Source: Burkholderia sp. Bp9142 (GTDB lineage: Bacteria > Pseudomonadota > Gammaproteobacteria > Burkholderiales > Burkholderiaceae). Taken from it: DNA of 43,085 bases. Position 1 is the stretch's first letter; every line of letters starts with the position of its first letter. Shown piece by piece: positions 30,299 through 38,817 of the stretch. Location of the stretch: the NCBI RefSeq assembly GCF_003853415.1, contig NZ_QTPP01000056.1:1-43085 (forward strand), read 5' to 3'. Under the pieces are notes generated by a model that did not search any database, was not told the origin of the DNA, and saw only the letters and a program-made list of their open reading frames with translations. Position numbers and translations under genes: made by a program.

Positions 30299-31648
30299 TT
30301 GGCTAACAGCCCGAGTCTTGCAAAACCCGGTCGAAGCACGGCGAAATTCGGCGATCTGCGTCGGCGAGCGATGTTCCTGCTCCTGGCGCTGATCGTCTAT
30401 CGCATCGGCGCGCACATCCCCGTGCCGGGCATCGATCCGGATCAACTGGCAAAGCTGTTCCAGAGCCAGGCGGGCGGCATCCTGGGCATGTTCAACATGT
30501 TCTCGGGTGGCGCGCTTTCCCGCTTCACGATCTTTGCGCTGGGGATCATGCCGTACATCTCGGCGTCGATCATCATGCAGTTGCTGGCGATCGTCTCGCC
30601 GCAGCTCGAGGCGCTGAAGAAGGAAGGGCAGGCAGGGCAACGGAAGATCACGCAGTACACGCGGTATTTCACCGTGGTGCTCGCGACCTTCCAGGCGTTC
30701 GGTATCGCGGCTGCGCTGGAAAACCAGCCGGGCCTCGTGATCGACCCCGGCATGCTGTTCCGACTGACGACGGTCGTGACGCTGGTTACCGGCACGATGT
30801 TCCTGATGTGGCTGGGTGAGCAGATCACCGAGCGTGGTCTGGGCAACGGCATCTCGATCATCATCTTCGGCGGGATCGCAGCAGGGTTCCCGAATGCCGT
30901 CGGTGGGCTGTTCGAGCTGGTGCGTACGGGTTCGATGAGCATCATTTCGGCGATCATCATCGTCGTTCTGATTGCCGCGGTGACTTACCTGGTCGTGTTC
31001 ATCGAACGCGGTCAGCGCAAGATCCTCGTGAACTATGCGAAGCGCCAGGTCGGCAACAAGATCTACGGTGGCCAGTCGTCGCACTTGCCGTTGAAGCTGA
31101 ACATGTCGGGCGTGATTCCGCCGATCTTCGCGTCGTCGATCATCCTGTTCCCGGCCACGATTCTCGGCTGGTTCAGCACGGGTCAGCCGTCGGGAAGCTG
31201 GATCTCCAACACGTTGCATAACGTCGCGGAGGCGCTCAAGCCGGGCCAGCCGGTCTATGTGCTGCTGTACACGCTGGCAATCGTGTTTTTCTGCTTCTTC
31301 TACACCGCACTGGTGTTCAACAGCAGGGAAACCGCCGACAACCTGAAGAAGAGCGGCGCGTTTGTTCCGGGCATTCGTCCGGGCGATCAAACCGCACGGT
31401 ATATCGACCGCATCCTCACGCGTCTGACGCTGGCCGGTGCGATCTACATCGTCTTCGTGTGTCTGCTGCCGGAATTCCTGGTGCTGCGCTGGAACGTGCC
31501 GTTTTATTTTGGTGGAACGTCGCTGCTGATCATTGTCGTCGTCACGATGGACTTCATGGCGCAGGTGCAGTCGTACGTTATGTCGCAACAGTATGAGTCG
31601 CTGCTCAAGAAGGCAAACTTCAAGGGCGGCAACATCCCAATGCGTTAA
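30299..31648 (+). CDS. secY: Preprotein translocase subunit SecY
   Basis: SecY is the ten-helix protein-conducting channel of the inner membrane. The start is a rare TTG at 30299, placed 7 bases after GGAG (30288-30291). It gives a 449-residue protein that begins MANSPSLAKPGRSTAKFGDL. Characteristic segments are the first membrane helix and plug region (YRIGAHIPVPGIDPDQL), NGISIIIFGGIAAGFP, and the cytoplasmic loops with ERGQRKILVNYAKRQVG. The third ribosome-docking region lies near GIRPGDQTARYID. The TTG start may keep SecY output below that of the ribosomal genes. SecE is encoded at 1.36 kb; secG is not in the window. Confidence 0.97.
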   Translation: MANSPSLAKPGRSTAKFGDLRRRAMFLLLALIVYRIGAHIPVPGIDPDQLAKLFQSQAGGILGMFNMFSGGALSRFTIFALGIMPYISASIIMQLLAIVSPQLEALKKEGQAGQRKITQYTRYFTVVLATFQAFGIAAALENQPGLVIDPGMLFRLTTVVTLVTGTMFLMWLGEQITERGLGNGISIIIFGGIAAGFPNAVGGLFELVRTGSMSIISAIIIVVLIAAVTYLVVFIERGQRKILVNYAKRQVGNKIYGGQSSHLPLKLNMSGVIPPIFASSIILFPATILGWFSTGQPSGSWISNTLHNVAEALKPGQPVYVLLYTLAIVFFCFFYTALVFNSRETADNLKKSGAFVPGIRPGDQTARYIDRILTRLTLAGAIYIVFVCLLPEFLVLRWNVPFYFGGTSLLIIVVVTMDFMAQVQSYVMSQQYESLLKKANFKGGNIPMR

Positions 31649-31657
31649 TTCAGGACT

Positions 31658-31876
31658 ATGGCCAAAGACGATGTAATCCAGATGCAGGGTGAGGTGATCG
31701 AAAACCTCCCGAATGCGACCTTCCGTGTGAAGCTGGAAAACGGCCATGTCGTGTTGGGGCATATCTCCGGGAAAATGCGGATGCACTACATCCGCATCCT
31801 GCCGGGCGACAAGGTGACGGTTGAATTGACGCCTTACGATCTGTCTCGTGCGCGGATCGTGTTCCGGGCGAAGTGA
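31658..31876 (+). CDS. infA: Translation initiation factor IF-1
   Basis: IF-1 is a single OB-fold protein that occupies the 30S A site during initiation. The 72 residues read MAKDDVIQMQGEVIENLPNA onward and end in YDLSRARIVFRAK. It lies between secY and rpmJ, an arrangement common in betaproteobacteria. AGGA lies just before the ATG, at a short distance. Confidence 0.97.
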   Translation: MAKDDVIQMQGEVIENLPNATFRVKLENGHVVLGHISGKMRMHYIRILPGDKVTVELTPYDLSRARIVFRAK

Positions 31877-31896
31877 TTTGAAAAAAGGGTATTATC

Positions 31897-32013
31897 ATGA
31901 AAGTGATGGCATCGGTTAAGCGCATTTGCCGCAATTGCAAGATCATCAAGCGCAAAGGCGTCGTTCGCGTGATCTGCAGCTCGGATCCGCGCCACAAGCA
32001 GCGCCAAGGCTGA
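31897..32013 (+). CDS. rpmJ: 50S ribosomal protein L36 (zinc-binding form)
   Basis: This short gene encodes 38 residues: [20 protein letters not shown] followed by [18 protein letters not shown]. Cys11, Cys14, Cys27 and His33 form the zinc-binding set of the C+ type of L36. AAAAAAGGG lies upstream of the ATG. The gene sits between infA and rpsM, the usual place at the spc/alpha operon boundary. A zinc-free paralogue may exist elsewhere in the genome, but not in this window. Confidence 0.96.
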
Positions 32014-32051
32014 CCGCGCGTTTGTTTGCGCTTTTTGTTTGAGGAAAAACA

Positions 32052-32417
32052 ATGGCTCGTATCGCAGGGGTTAACATCCCGAATCACCAGCATACCGAGA
32101 TCGGCCTGACGGCAATCTTCGGTATCGGCCGCACGCGCTCGCGCAGCATCTGCGTGGCGTCTGGCGTGGAATTCTCGAAGAAGGTCAAGGACCTGACCGA
32201 CGCAGACCTCGAAAAGCTGCGTGAGGAAGTGGGCAAGTTCATCGTCGAAGGCGATCTGCGCCGTGAAGTGACGATGAACATCAAGCGCCTGATGGACCTC
32301 GGTTGCTACCGTGGTGTTCGTCATCGCAAGGGCCTGCCGATGCGCGGTCAGCGTACGCGTACGAACGCACGTACCCGCAAGGGTCCGCGTCGTGCAGCGC
32401 AAGCGCTGAAGAAGTAA
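32052..32417 (+). CDS. rpsM: 30S ribosomal protein S13
   Basis: S13 is a 30S head protein that bridges to L5 and touches P-site tRNA. The 121 residues begin MARIAGVNIPNHQHTEIGLT and contain YRGVRHRKGLPMRGQRTRTN. A basic tail follows. GAGGA lies 7 bases before the ATG. It opens the alpha operon, but I see no separate promoter in the 38-base gap after rpmJ. Confidence 0.97.
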   Translation: MARIAGVNIPNHQHTEIGLTAIFGIGRTRSRSICVASGVEFSKKVKDLTDADLEKLREEVGKFIVEGDLRREVTMNIKRLMDLGCYRGVRHRKGLPMRGQRTRTNARTRKGPRRAAQALKK

Positions 32418-32445
32418 GCGGAACTGACAGTTACAGGAAAACGTA

Positions 32446-32847
32446 ATGGCTAAGGCTTCGAACACCGCGGCGCAACGCGTTCGCAAGAAGGTTAAGAAGA
32501 ACGTCGCTGAAGGCGTGGTTCACGTTCACGCGTCGTTCAACAACACGATCATCACGATCACCGATCGCCAGGGCAATGCACTGGCATGGGCGACGTCGGG
32601 CGGCCAGGGCTTCAAGGGCTCGCGCAAGTCGACGCCGTTCGCTGCTCAGGTTGCTGCTGAGTCGGCCGGTCGCGTGGCGATGGAATACGGCGTGAAGAAT
32701 CTGGAAGTGCGGATCAAGGGCCCGGGCCCGGGTCGCGAGTCGGCAGTGCGCGCACTGCATGGCCTCGGCATCAAGATCACCGCGATTTCGGACGTCACCC
32801 CGATTCCGCACAACGGCTGCCGTCCGCCGAAGCGCCGTCGTATCTAA
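32446..32847 (+). CDS. rpsK: 30S ribosomal protein S11
   Basis: S11 is a platform protein near the Shine-Dalgarno helix. The 133 residues contain [20 protein letters not shown] and the C-terminal [20 protein letters not shown], both signatures. The Asn-Gly pair there is the usual isoaspartate site. AGGAAAAC precedes the ATG. A 156-base gap with hairpins follows before rpsD. Confidence 0.97.
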
Positions 32848-32880
32848 GAATGTTGCTGGCACGTTCGTGCTGGCACATTT

Positions 32881-32918
32881 GCCTGTCGCCGCGTAGCGTC
32901 GACGGGCGTTGCTTTTTT
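32881..32918 (+). terminator. Terminator-like hairpin between rpsK and rpsD
   Basis: GCCTGTCG (32881-32888) pairs with CGACGGGC (32900-32907), with one wobble. GTTGC then TTTTTT (32913-32918) follow. It resembles an intrinsic terminator inside the alpha operon, so it is likely an attenuator. A second perfect stem, CGCGGAT (32961-32967) with ATCCGCG (32972-32978), lies 13 bases before the rpsD Shine-Dalgarno and could influence its translation. Confidence 0.55.
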
Positions 32919-33003
32919 GATTGACTAAGCCCACCGTTCGCCCCAAAGGGCGCGAACTAGCGCGGATTCCGATCCGCGTGACTGATTGATAAAGGAATGC
33001 AAA

Positions 33004-33627
33004 GTGGCACGTTATATCGGCCCCAAGGCCAAGCTGTCCCGCCGTGAAGGCACCGACCTGTTCCTGAAGAGCGCACGCCGCTCGCTCGCCGACAAGTGCA
33101 AGCTCGACAGCAAGCCGGGTCAGCACGGCCGTACCTCGGGCGCACGTACGTCCGACTACGGTACGCAGCTGCGCGAAAAGCAGAAGGTCAAGCGTATTTA
33201 CGGCGTCCTGGAACGTCAGTTCCGCCGCTACTTCGCTGAAGCCGACCGCCGCAAGGGCAACACGGGTGAAAACCTGCTGCAACTGCTCGAGTCGCGTCTC
33301 GACAACGTCGTGTATCGCATGGGCTTCGGCTCGACCCGCGCTGAAGCGCGTCAGCTGGTGAGCCACAAGTCGATCACCGTGAACGGCGTCGTCGCAAACG
33401 TGCCGTCGCAGCAAGTGAAGGCGGGTGACGTCGTCGCGATCCGCGAAAAGGCGAAGAAGCAGGCGCGTATCGTCGAAGCGCTGTCGCTGGCCGAGCAAGG
33501 CGGCATGCCGAGCTGGGTTGCAGTCGATGCGAAGAAGTTCGAAGGCACGTTCAAGCAAATGCCGGAACGCGTTGACATCGCAGGCGACATCAACGAAAGC
33601 CTGATCGTCGAATTGTATTCGCGTTAA
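33004..33627 (+). CDS. rpsD: 30S ribosomal protein S4
   Basis: S4 is a primary 16S rRNA binder that nucleates 30S assembly. In E. coli it represses the alpha operon. I choose GTG 33004, 7 bases after AAAGGA (32991-32996), giving 207 residues that begin MARYIGPKAKLSRREGTDLF. A TTG at 32986 would overlap the ribosome binding site and add six unrelated residues. The S4 RNA-binding domain is seen in LESRLDNVVYRMGFGSTRAE (about residues 98-117). Confidence 0.97.
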   Translation: MARYIGPKAKLSRREGTDLFLKSARRSLADKCKLDSKPGQHGRTSGARTSDYGTQLREKQKVKRIYGVLERQFRRYFAEADRRKGNTGENLLQLLESRLDNVVYRMGFGSTRAEARQLVSHKSITVNGVVANVPSQQVKAGDVVAIREKAKKQARIVEALSLAEQGGMPSWVAVDAKKFEGTFKQMPERVDIAGDINESLIVELYSR

Positions 33628-33638
33628 TCCGATTGACG

Positions 33639-33690
33639 GCCGAGGTACCCCGATTGCGTTTCGCAAGGAGGGGCCTCGGCTGTTTATTTT
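33639..33690 (+). terminator. Nested hairpin with T-rich tail between rpsD and rpoA
   Basis: GCCGAGG (33639-33645) pairs with CCTCGGC (33674-33680). CCCC and GGGG extend the stem inward past a two-base bulge, and TTGCG-TTT-CGCAA forms the tip. TGTTTATTTT (33681-33690) follows. This looks like an attenuator that could reduce rpoA output relative to the ribosomal genes. Confidence 0.6.
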
Positions 33691-33751
33691 CTGGTTGTTA
33701 CCGGTCAGCCTTATCGGTGTAACGAGCCGAGGGTATTGAAAAGGAAAGCCC

Positions 33752-34729
33752 ATGCAAACCAGTTTGCTGAAACCCAAGATCATCGCCGTGGAATCGCTTG
33801 GCGAGAACCACGCGAGGGTGGTCATGGAACCGTTCGAACGCGGTTACGGCCACACCTTGGGCAATGCGCTTCGCCGCGTGCTGCTGTCGTCGATGGTTGG
33901 CTACGCGCCGACCGAAGTCACGATCGCAGGCGTGGTGCACGAGTACTCGACGCTTGATGGCGTGCAAGAGGACGTCGTCAACCTGCTGCTGAACCTGAAG
34001 GGTGTGGTGTTCAAGCTGCACAACCGTGACGAAGTGACGGTGACCCTGCGCAAGGAAGGCGAAGGCGTCGTCACGGCCGGCGATATCGAGCTGGCTCACG
34101 ATTGCGAAGTCATCAACCCGAATCACGTGATCGCGCACCTGTCGAAGGGCGGCAAGCTCGACGTTCAGATCAAGATCGAGAAGGGTCGCGGCTATGTGCC
34201 CGGCAACGTCCGTCGCTACGGCGAAGACACGGCCAAGATCATCGGCCGCATCGTCCTCGACGCATCGTTCTCGCCGGTTCGCCGCGTGAGCTATGCCGTT
34301 GAAAGCGCACGTGTCGAGCAGCGTACCGACCTCGACAAGCTCGTGATGAACATCGAGACGAGCGGCGTGATCACCCCGGAAGAGGCGATCCGTCAATCGG
34401 CCCGCATCCTGGTTGACCAGCTGTCCGTGTTCGCGGCACTGGAAGGCACGGAAACGGCTGCCGAAGCACCGTCGCGTGCACCGCAGATCGATCCGATCCT
34501 GCTGCGTCCGGTGGACGATCTCGAGCTGACGGTTCGTTCGGCGAACTGCCTGAAGGCCGAGAACATCTACTACATCGGCGACCTGATCCAGCGCACGGAA
34601 AACGAGCTGCTGAAGACGCCGAACCTCGGTCGCAAGTCGCTCAACGAGATCAAGGAAGTGCTCGCTTCGCGCGGTCTCACGCTGGGCATGAAGCTCGAAA
34701 ACTGGCCGCCGGCTGGTCTCGACAAGTAA
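33752..34729 (+). CDS. rpoA: DNA-directed RNA polymerase subunit alpha
   Basis: The alpha dimer scaffolds polymerase assembly, and its C-terminal domain contacts UP elements and activators. The 325 residues include the N-terminal dimerisation domain ([20 protein letters not shown] at about 30-49). A linker near 235-250 is followed by the C-terminal domain. That domain carries [18 protein letters not shown] and [19 protein letters not shown], with the arginine and asparagine of the DNA-contact surface. AAAGGAAA precedes the ATG. A strong terminator separates it from rplQ. Confidence 0.98.
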
Positions 34730-34755
34730 GCCCGTTTGTTGCTGCAGTTGGCAAG

Positions 34756-34794
34756 GATGCGGATTTTCCTTTAAAATCCGCATCTTGCTTTTTT
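34756..34794 (+). terminator. Intrinsic terminator between rpoA and rplQ
   Basis: GATGCGGATTTT (34756-34767) and AAAATCCGCATC (34773-34784) form a perfect 12-bp stem with a 5-base loop. TTGC and then TTTTTT (34789-34794) follow. rplQ lies directly downstream without an obvious promoter, so either read-through is significant or rplQ has a promoter I do not recognise. Confidence 0.8.
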
Positions 34795-34865
34795 CGTTAC
34801 CGGCCCGTGCACCCCAGCGGTGCGATAGAAGAGCTGGATCAAAACTTTGAATCAAGGAAACTGAA

Positions 34866-35261
34866 ATGCGCCATCGTCATGGTCTGCGGAAACTGAACCG
34901 CACGAGCAGCCACCGTCTGGCTATGCTCCGTAACATGTCCAACTCGCTGATCGAGCACGAAGTCATCAAGACGACGCTGCCGAAGGCGAAGGAACTCCGT
35001 AAAGTCGTCGAGCCGCTGATCACGCTCGGCAAGAAGCCGTCGCTGGCAAACCGTCGCCTGGCGTTCAACCGCCTGCGCGATCGTGACTCGGTGGCGAAGC
35101 TGTTCGACGTGCTCGGTCCGCGTTTCGCGAACCGTCCGGGCGGCTACCTGCGCGTGCTGAAGTTCGGCTTCCGCGTCGGCGACAACGCACCGATGGCACT
35201 GGTCGAGCTGCTCGATCGTCCGGAAGTCGACGAAACGGAAAACGTGCAAGAAGCTGAGTAA
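34866..35261 (+). CDS. rplQ: 50S ribosomal protein L17
   Basis: L17 lies near the tunnel exit. The 131 residues begin MRHRHGLRKLNRTSSHRLAM and contain NMSNSLIEHEVIKTTLPKAK, both L17 signatures. The acidic C-terminal end (VDETENVQEAE) is slightly longer than in E. coli. AAGGAAAC precedes the ATG. It closes the alpha operon. Confidence 0.97.
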   Translation: MRHRHGLRKLNRTSSHRLAMLRNMSNSLIEHEVIKTTLPKAKELRKVVEPLITLGKKPSLANRRLAFNRLRDRDSVAKLFDVLGPRFANRPGGYLRVLKFGFRVGDNAPMALVELLDRPEVDETENVQEAE

Positions 35262-35289
35262 GCTTCCGGTACGCAGCAGTATCTGAAAG

Positions 35290-35316
35290 GGGCCGAGCAA
35301 ATGCTTGGCCCTTTTT
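35290..35316 (+). terminator. Intrinsic terminator after rplQ
   Basis: GGGCCGAGC (35290-35298) pairs with GCTTGGCCC (35303-35311), with one wobble. TTTTT (35312-35316) follows directly. It marks the end of the alpha operon and of the ribosomal super-cluster. Confidence 0.9.
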
Positions 35317-35466
35317 GTTTTTGGCGGTCTGCGGGCTGCGATCGATTGTCGCAGGCCGGTGCCGGCAGCGTCGCGCGCGCTGCGCTACGATACAGGATTG
35401 TCGACACGGGCCCTCGATGGGCGATCCGTGGCGGCGAAATCCGGTAAGCGAGCCAGGAGGGCGCGT

Positions 35467-35793
35467 ATGGTGGTGGTCTTGATGCTGACGACGGTGCCGG
35501 ATGCGGCGACGGCCGCAGCGCTCGCCGACGGTGCGCTCGATGCACGGCTTGCCGCGTGCGTGTCGGAGCTCGGTGCGATCAAGTCGCGCTATCACTGGCA
35601 GGGCAAGGTCGAAGCGGCCGACGAGATCCAGTTGCTGTTCAAGACGAGCCCCGTGCGCTCGCTCGAACTGGAGCGATTTATTCTCGCGCATCATCCGTAC
35701 GAGACGCCGGAAATCGTCTCGTGGCAGGCGACGGCCTCGGCCGCCTACGGCCAGTGGGTGACCAGCGAAACTCAACGTCTATTTCATGTTTAA
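35467..35793 (+). CDS. cutA: Divalent-cation tolerance protein CutA
   Basis: CutA is a small trimeric ferredoxin-like protein linked genetically to copper tolerance; its biochemical role is not settled. I choose ATG 35467 because AGGAGG (35455-35460) is 6 bases upstream and the 108 residues begin with the family start MVVVLMLTTVPDAATA. A frame open from 35305 adds 54 unrelated residues that overlap the rplQ terminator. The family block YHWQGKVEAADEIQLLFKT is present (about 42-60), and HPYETPEIV (about 75-83) is typical. Its stop overlaps the dsbD ATG by eight bases, so they form an operon. Confidence 0.93.
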   Translation: MVVVLMLTTVPDAATAAALADGALDARLAACVSELGAIKSRYHWQGKVEAADEIQLLFKTSPVRSLELERFILAHHPYETPEIVSWQATASAAYGQWVTSETQRLFHV

Positions 35794-37633
35794 CGGTATG
35801 GCGCTTTCCGTGCGCATGCGCGCGCTGCGGTTCCTCGCAGTCCTGTTGTCGTTCATGTTCCTGCTGGGCGGCCTGTCGGTCGCGCGCGCGGCCGACGATT
35901 TTCTCGATCCGTCGGTGGCGTTCAAGTTCAGCGCGAGCGAATCGCCGGGGCAGGTGGACGTCCGCTTCAAGGTTGCCAACGGCTACTACCTGTACCGCGA
36001 GCGGTTCGCGTTCTCGGTGAAGAGCGGGCAGGCGGCGCTCGGGGCCCCGCAATTGCCGGCCGGCCATGTGAAGTTCGACCAGACGTTCCAGAAGGAAGTC
36101 GAAACCTATCGCGACGAGGTCGTGATTCACGTGCCGGTCAAGCAGGCAGCGGGGCCGTTCGAGCTCGCGGTAACGTCGCAGGGGTGCGCCGACGAAGGGA
36201 TCTGCTATCCGCCCGCCGAGCACGTCGTGAAGGTCGACGGCGCAGCGCTGGGCGCGGCCGCGCCGGCCGATGGCGCGGTGGCTGCCGGCAACTGGTTCGA
36301 CAAGGTCACGAGCGCGGATTTCGCGCAGTCGCTGCTGGAGGGGCACGGCTTCTTCACGATCATCGCGCTGTATTTCGTCGCGGGCGTCGTGCTGAGTCTC
36401 CTGCCTTGTTCGTATCCGATGATCCCGATCGTGTCCGCGATCATCATCGGTCAGGGTACGCGCGCGACGCATGCGCGCGGCTTTGCGCTGTCGCTCACCT
36501 ACGTGGTCGGCATGGCGCTGGTTTATACGGTGCTCGGCATCGCTGCCGCGCTCGTCGGACAGAGCCTTGGCGCGTGGCTGCAGAACCCGTGGGTGCTCGG
36601 TGCGTTCGGTGTGCTGCTCACTGCGTTCGCGGTATCGCTGATTTCGGGCAAGGACATCGCGCTGCCCGAGCGCTGGCAGAACGGCGCCGCCCAGGCATCG
36701 AGCGCGCGCCAGGGCGGCCATTTCGTCGCGGTTGCCGCGATGGGCGCGTTGTCGGCGCTGGTCGTCGGTGCATGCATGACCGCGCCACTGTTTGCGGTGC
36801 TCGCGTTCATTGCGCATACCGGCAATGCGCTGCTCGGCGGCGCCGCGCTGTTCGCGATGGGGCTGGGGCTCGGCGTGCCGCTCCTCGTGGTCGGCATCGG
36901 TGCCGGCACGGTGCTGCCGCGCGCGGGCGCGTGGATGGATGCCGTGAAGGTGTTCTTCGGCATCGTGCTGCTCGCCGCGGCGCTGTGGATTGTATGGCCG
37001 GTGCTGGCGGGCGGCTTGAAGATGGTGCTCGCCGCGCTGTGGTTGCTTGTCGCGGCCGCGGCGCTCGGCCTGTTCACGCCGCATGCAGGCGCCGCGTCGA
37101 TCTGGCGCCGCCTTGGCCGAGGCCTCGGCGCAGCGCTTGCGATCTGGGCTGCGACGCTGCTCGTCGGTCTCGCAGCAGGATCCAACGACCCCGTGAAGCC
37201 GCTGGCCGTACTCGCGGCGCGCACGGTTGCGTCGGGGGATGCGTCGGCTGCCGGTGCCGCGTCGGGACAGGCGGGGCCTGCATTCGCATCCGTGCGCTCC
37301 AGCGGCGAACTCGACGCGCTGCTGAAGACGTCGGCCCGGCCCGTGATGCTCGACTTCTACGCCGACTGGTGCGTGAGCTGCAAGGAGATGGAGCATCTGA
37401 CGTTCACCGATCCACGCGTGCGGGCGCGGCTCGCGCAGCTTCACCTCGTGCGTGCGGACGTCACCGCGAACAATCCGGACGATCAGGCGTTGCTCAAGCG
37501 CTTCAACCTGTTCGGGCCGCCGGGCATCATCTTCTTCGATCGCAGCGGCAATGAAATCGGCCGCGTGGTCGGCTATCAGTCAGCCGAGACGTTCCTGCGC
37601 AGCCTCGATCGCGCGGCGGTACCGACGGTGTAA
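35786..37633 (+). CDS. dsbD: Thiol:disulfide interchange protein DsbD
   Basis: DsbD passes electrons from cytoplasmic thioredoxin to periplasmic thiol proteins, including those needed for cytochrome c maturation. The 615 residues contain a signal peptide ending near SVARA (residue 35). The N-terminal alpha domain has Cys134 and Cys140 (GCADEGICYPP). Eight or so membrane segments follow, with Cys208 (LLPCSYP) and Cys330 (VGACMTAP). The C-terminal thioredoxin-like domain carries CVSC at 529-532 (ADWCVSCKEME). All six redox cysteines are present. The start at 35786 overlaps cutA; an alternative ATG is at 35798. A bidirectional terminator follows. Confidence 0.96.
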   Translation: MFNGMALSVRMRALRFLAVLLSFMFLLGGLSVARAADDFLDPSVAFKFSASESPGQVDVRFKVANGYYLYRERFAFSVKSGQAALGAPQLPAGHVKFDQTFQKEVETYRDEVVIHVPVKQAAGPFELAVTSQGCADEGICYPPAEHVVKVDGAALGAAAPADGAVAAGNWFDKVTSADFAQSLLEGHGFFTIIALYFVAGVVLSLLPCSYPMIPIVSAIIIGQGTRATHARGFALSLTYVVGMALVYTVLGIAAALVGQSLGAWLQNPWVLGAFGVLLTAFAVSLISGKDIALPERWQNGAAQASSARQGGHFVAVAAMGALSALVVGACMTAPLFAVLAFIAHTGNALLGGAALFAMGLGLGVPLLVVGIGAGTVLPRAGAWMDAVKVFFGIVLLAAALWIVWPVLAGGLKMVLAALWLLVAAAALGLFTPHAGAASIWRRLGRGLGAALAIWAATLLVGLAAGSNDPVKPLAVLAARTVASGDASAAGAASGQAGPAFASVRSSGELDALLKTSARPVMLDFYADWCVSCKEMEHLTFTDPRVRARLAQLHLVRADVTANNPDDQALLKRFNLFGPPGIIFFDRSGNEIGRVVGYQSAETFLRSLDRAAVPTV

Positions 37634-37686
37634 CGCACGCTCGTTGGCGTGCATGGGCGGCCTCTGCGTCGACTGGACTGCAAATG

Positions 37687-37712
37687 AAAAACGGCGCCCG
37701 AGCGCCGTTTTT
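37687..37712. terminator. Bidirectional terminator between dsbD and hemB
   Basis: AAAAACGGCGC (37687-37697) and GCGCCGTTTTT (37702-37712) form a perfect 11-bp stem. Read on either strand it ends in a T run, which suits the two converging genes. Confidence 0.9.
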
Positions 37713-37735
37713 CTTGATGTCTGCCGGCGCTCGGC

Positions 37736-38734
37736 TCAGCGCTGCGCTTTCAGCAGGCGCGCGGCATCGAGCGCGAAGTACGTGAGCACGCCATCGGCGC
37801 CCGCCCGCTTGAATGCGAGCAGCGATTCGAGCACGACCTTGTCGTGGTCGAGCCAGCCGTTCATCGCGGCAGCCTTCAGCATCGCGTATTCTCCGCTCAC
37901 CTGATACACGTAGGTCGGGAAGCGGAACTCGTCCTTCACGCGGCGCACGATGTCGAGATACGGCATGCCGGGCTTGACCATCACCATGTCGGCGCCTTCG
38001 TCGATGTCGAGGCGCACTTCGCGCAGCGCTTCGTCACTGTTCGCCGGATCCATCTGGTAGGTCATCTTGTTGCCCTTGCCCAGATTGGAGGCCGAACCGA
38101 CCGCATCGCGGAACGGGCCGTAGAACGCGGATGCGAACTTGGCCGAATAGGCCATGATGCGCGTGTGGATATGGCCGTCGCTTTCCAGCATTTCGCGGAC
38201 CGCGCCGATGCGGCCGTCCATCATGTCCGACGGCGCGACGATGTCGACGCCGGCTTCCGCCTGCGCGCGCGCCTGGTCGACCAGGATCTCGATCGTGTTG
38301 TCGTTGATCACGTAGCCGTTCTCGTCGAGCACGCCGTCCTGGCCGTGGCTCGTGTACGGATCGAGCGCGACGTCGGTCAGCACGCCGAGCTCGGGGAAGC
38401 GCTTCTTCAGCTCGCGCACCGCGCGCGGGATCAGGCCTTCCGGATTGGCCGCTTCGCGGCCGTCAGGCGTTTTCAGCGACGGCTCGATGGCCGGGAACAG
38501 CGACAGCACGGGCACGCCGAGTTCGACACACTGCTCGGCGACATGCATCAGCAGATCGACCGACACGCGTTCGACGCCGGGCATCGACGGCACGGCCTGG
38601 CGTTCGTTGGCGCCTTCGACGACGAACACCGGATAGATCAGGTCGTCGGTGGTCAGGCGGTTTTCGCGCATCAGGCGCCGGGAGAAGTCGTCGCGGCGCA
38701 TCCGGCGCGGACGGTGAAGCGGATGGAAGCTCAT
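37736..38734 (-). CDS. hemB: Delta-aminolevulinic acid dehydratase (porphobilinogen synthase)
   Basis: HemB condenses two 5-aminolevulinate molecules into porphobilinogen, the second committed step of haem synthesis. The 332 residues carry the two catalytic lysines, Lys199 (AYSAKFAS) and Lys254 (MVKPGMPYLD). The metal-site region reads DVALDPYTSHGQDG (121-134). Ala123, Asp125 and Asp133 replace the three zinc cysteines of the E. coli/human type, so this is the magnesium-dependent type known from Pseudomonas. The gene is transcribed towards dsbD and ends at the shared terminator. I see no strong Shine-Dalgarno. Confidence 0.97.
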   Translation of the reverse strand: MSFHPLHRPRRMRRDDFSRRLMRENRLTTDDLIYPVFVVEGANERQAVPSMPGVERVSVDLLMHVAEQCVELGVPVLSLFPAIEPSLKTPDGREAANPEGLIPRAVRELKKRFPELGVLTDVALDPYTSHGQDGVLDENGYVINDNTIEILVDQARAQAEAGVDIVAPSDMMDGRIGAVREMLESDGHIHTRIMAYSAKFASAFYGPFRDAVGSASNLGKGNKMTYQMDPANSDEALREVRLDIDEGADMVMVKPGMPYLDIVRRVKDEFRFPTYVYQVSGEYAMLKAAAMNGWLDHDKVVLESLLAFKRAGADGVLTYFALDAARLLKAQR

Positions 38735-38817
38735 GGCGATTGGGCAAAAAATCAGGGCAAGAAGGACCTTACGGAACCCTTAGGTCATTTTCGAGATCGT
38801 TGGTATATGATAGCGAT

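Noticed and set aside
36184..37554. Alternative plus-strand frame inside dsbD
   Set aside because: Arg/Ala-rich translation without motifs, while dsbD has all redox cysteines and membrane helices in its own frame.
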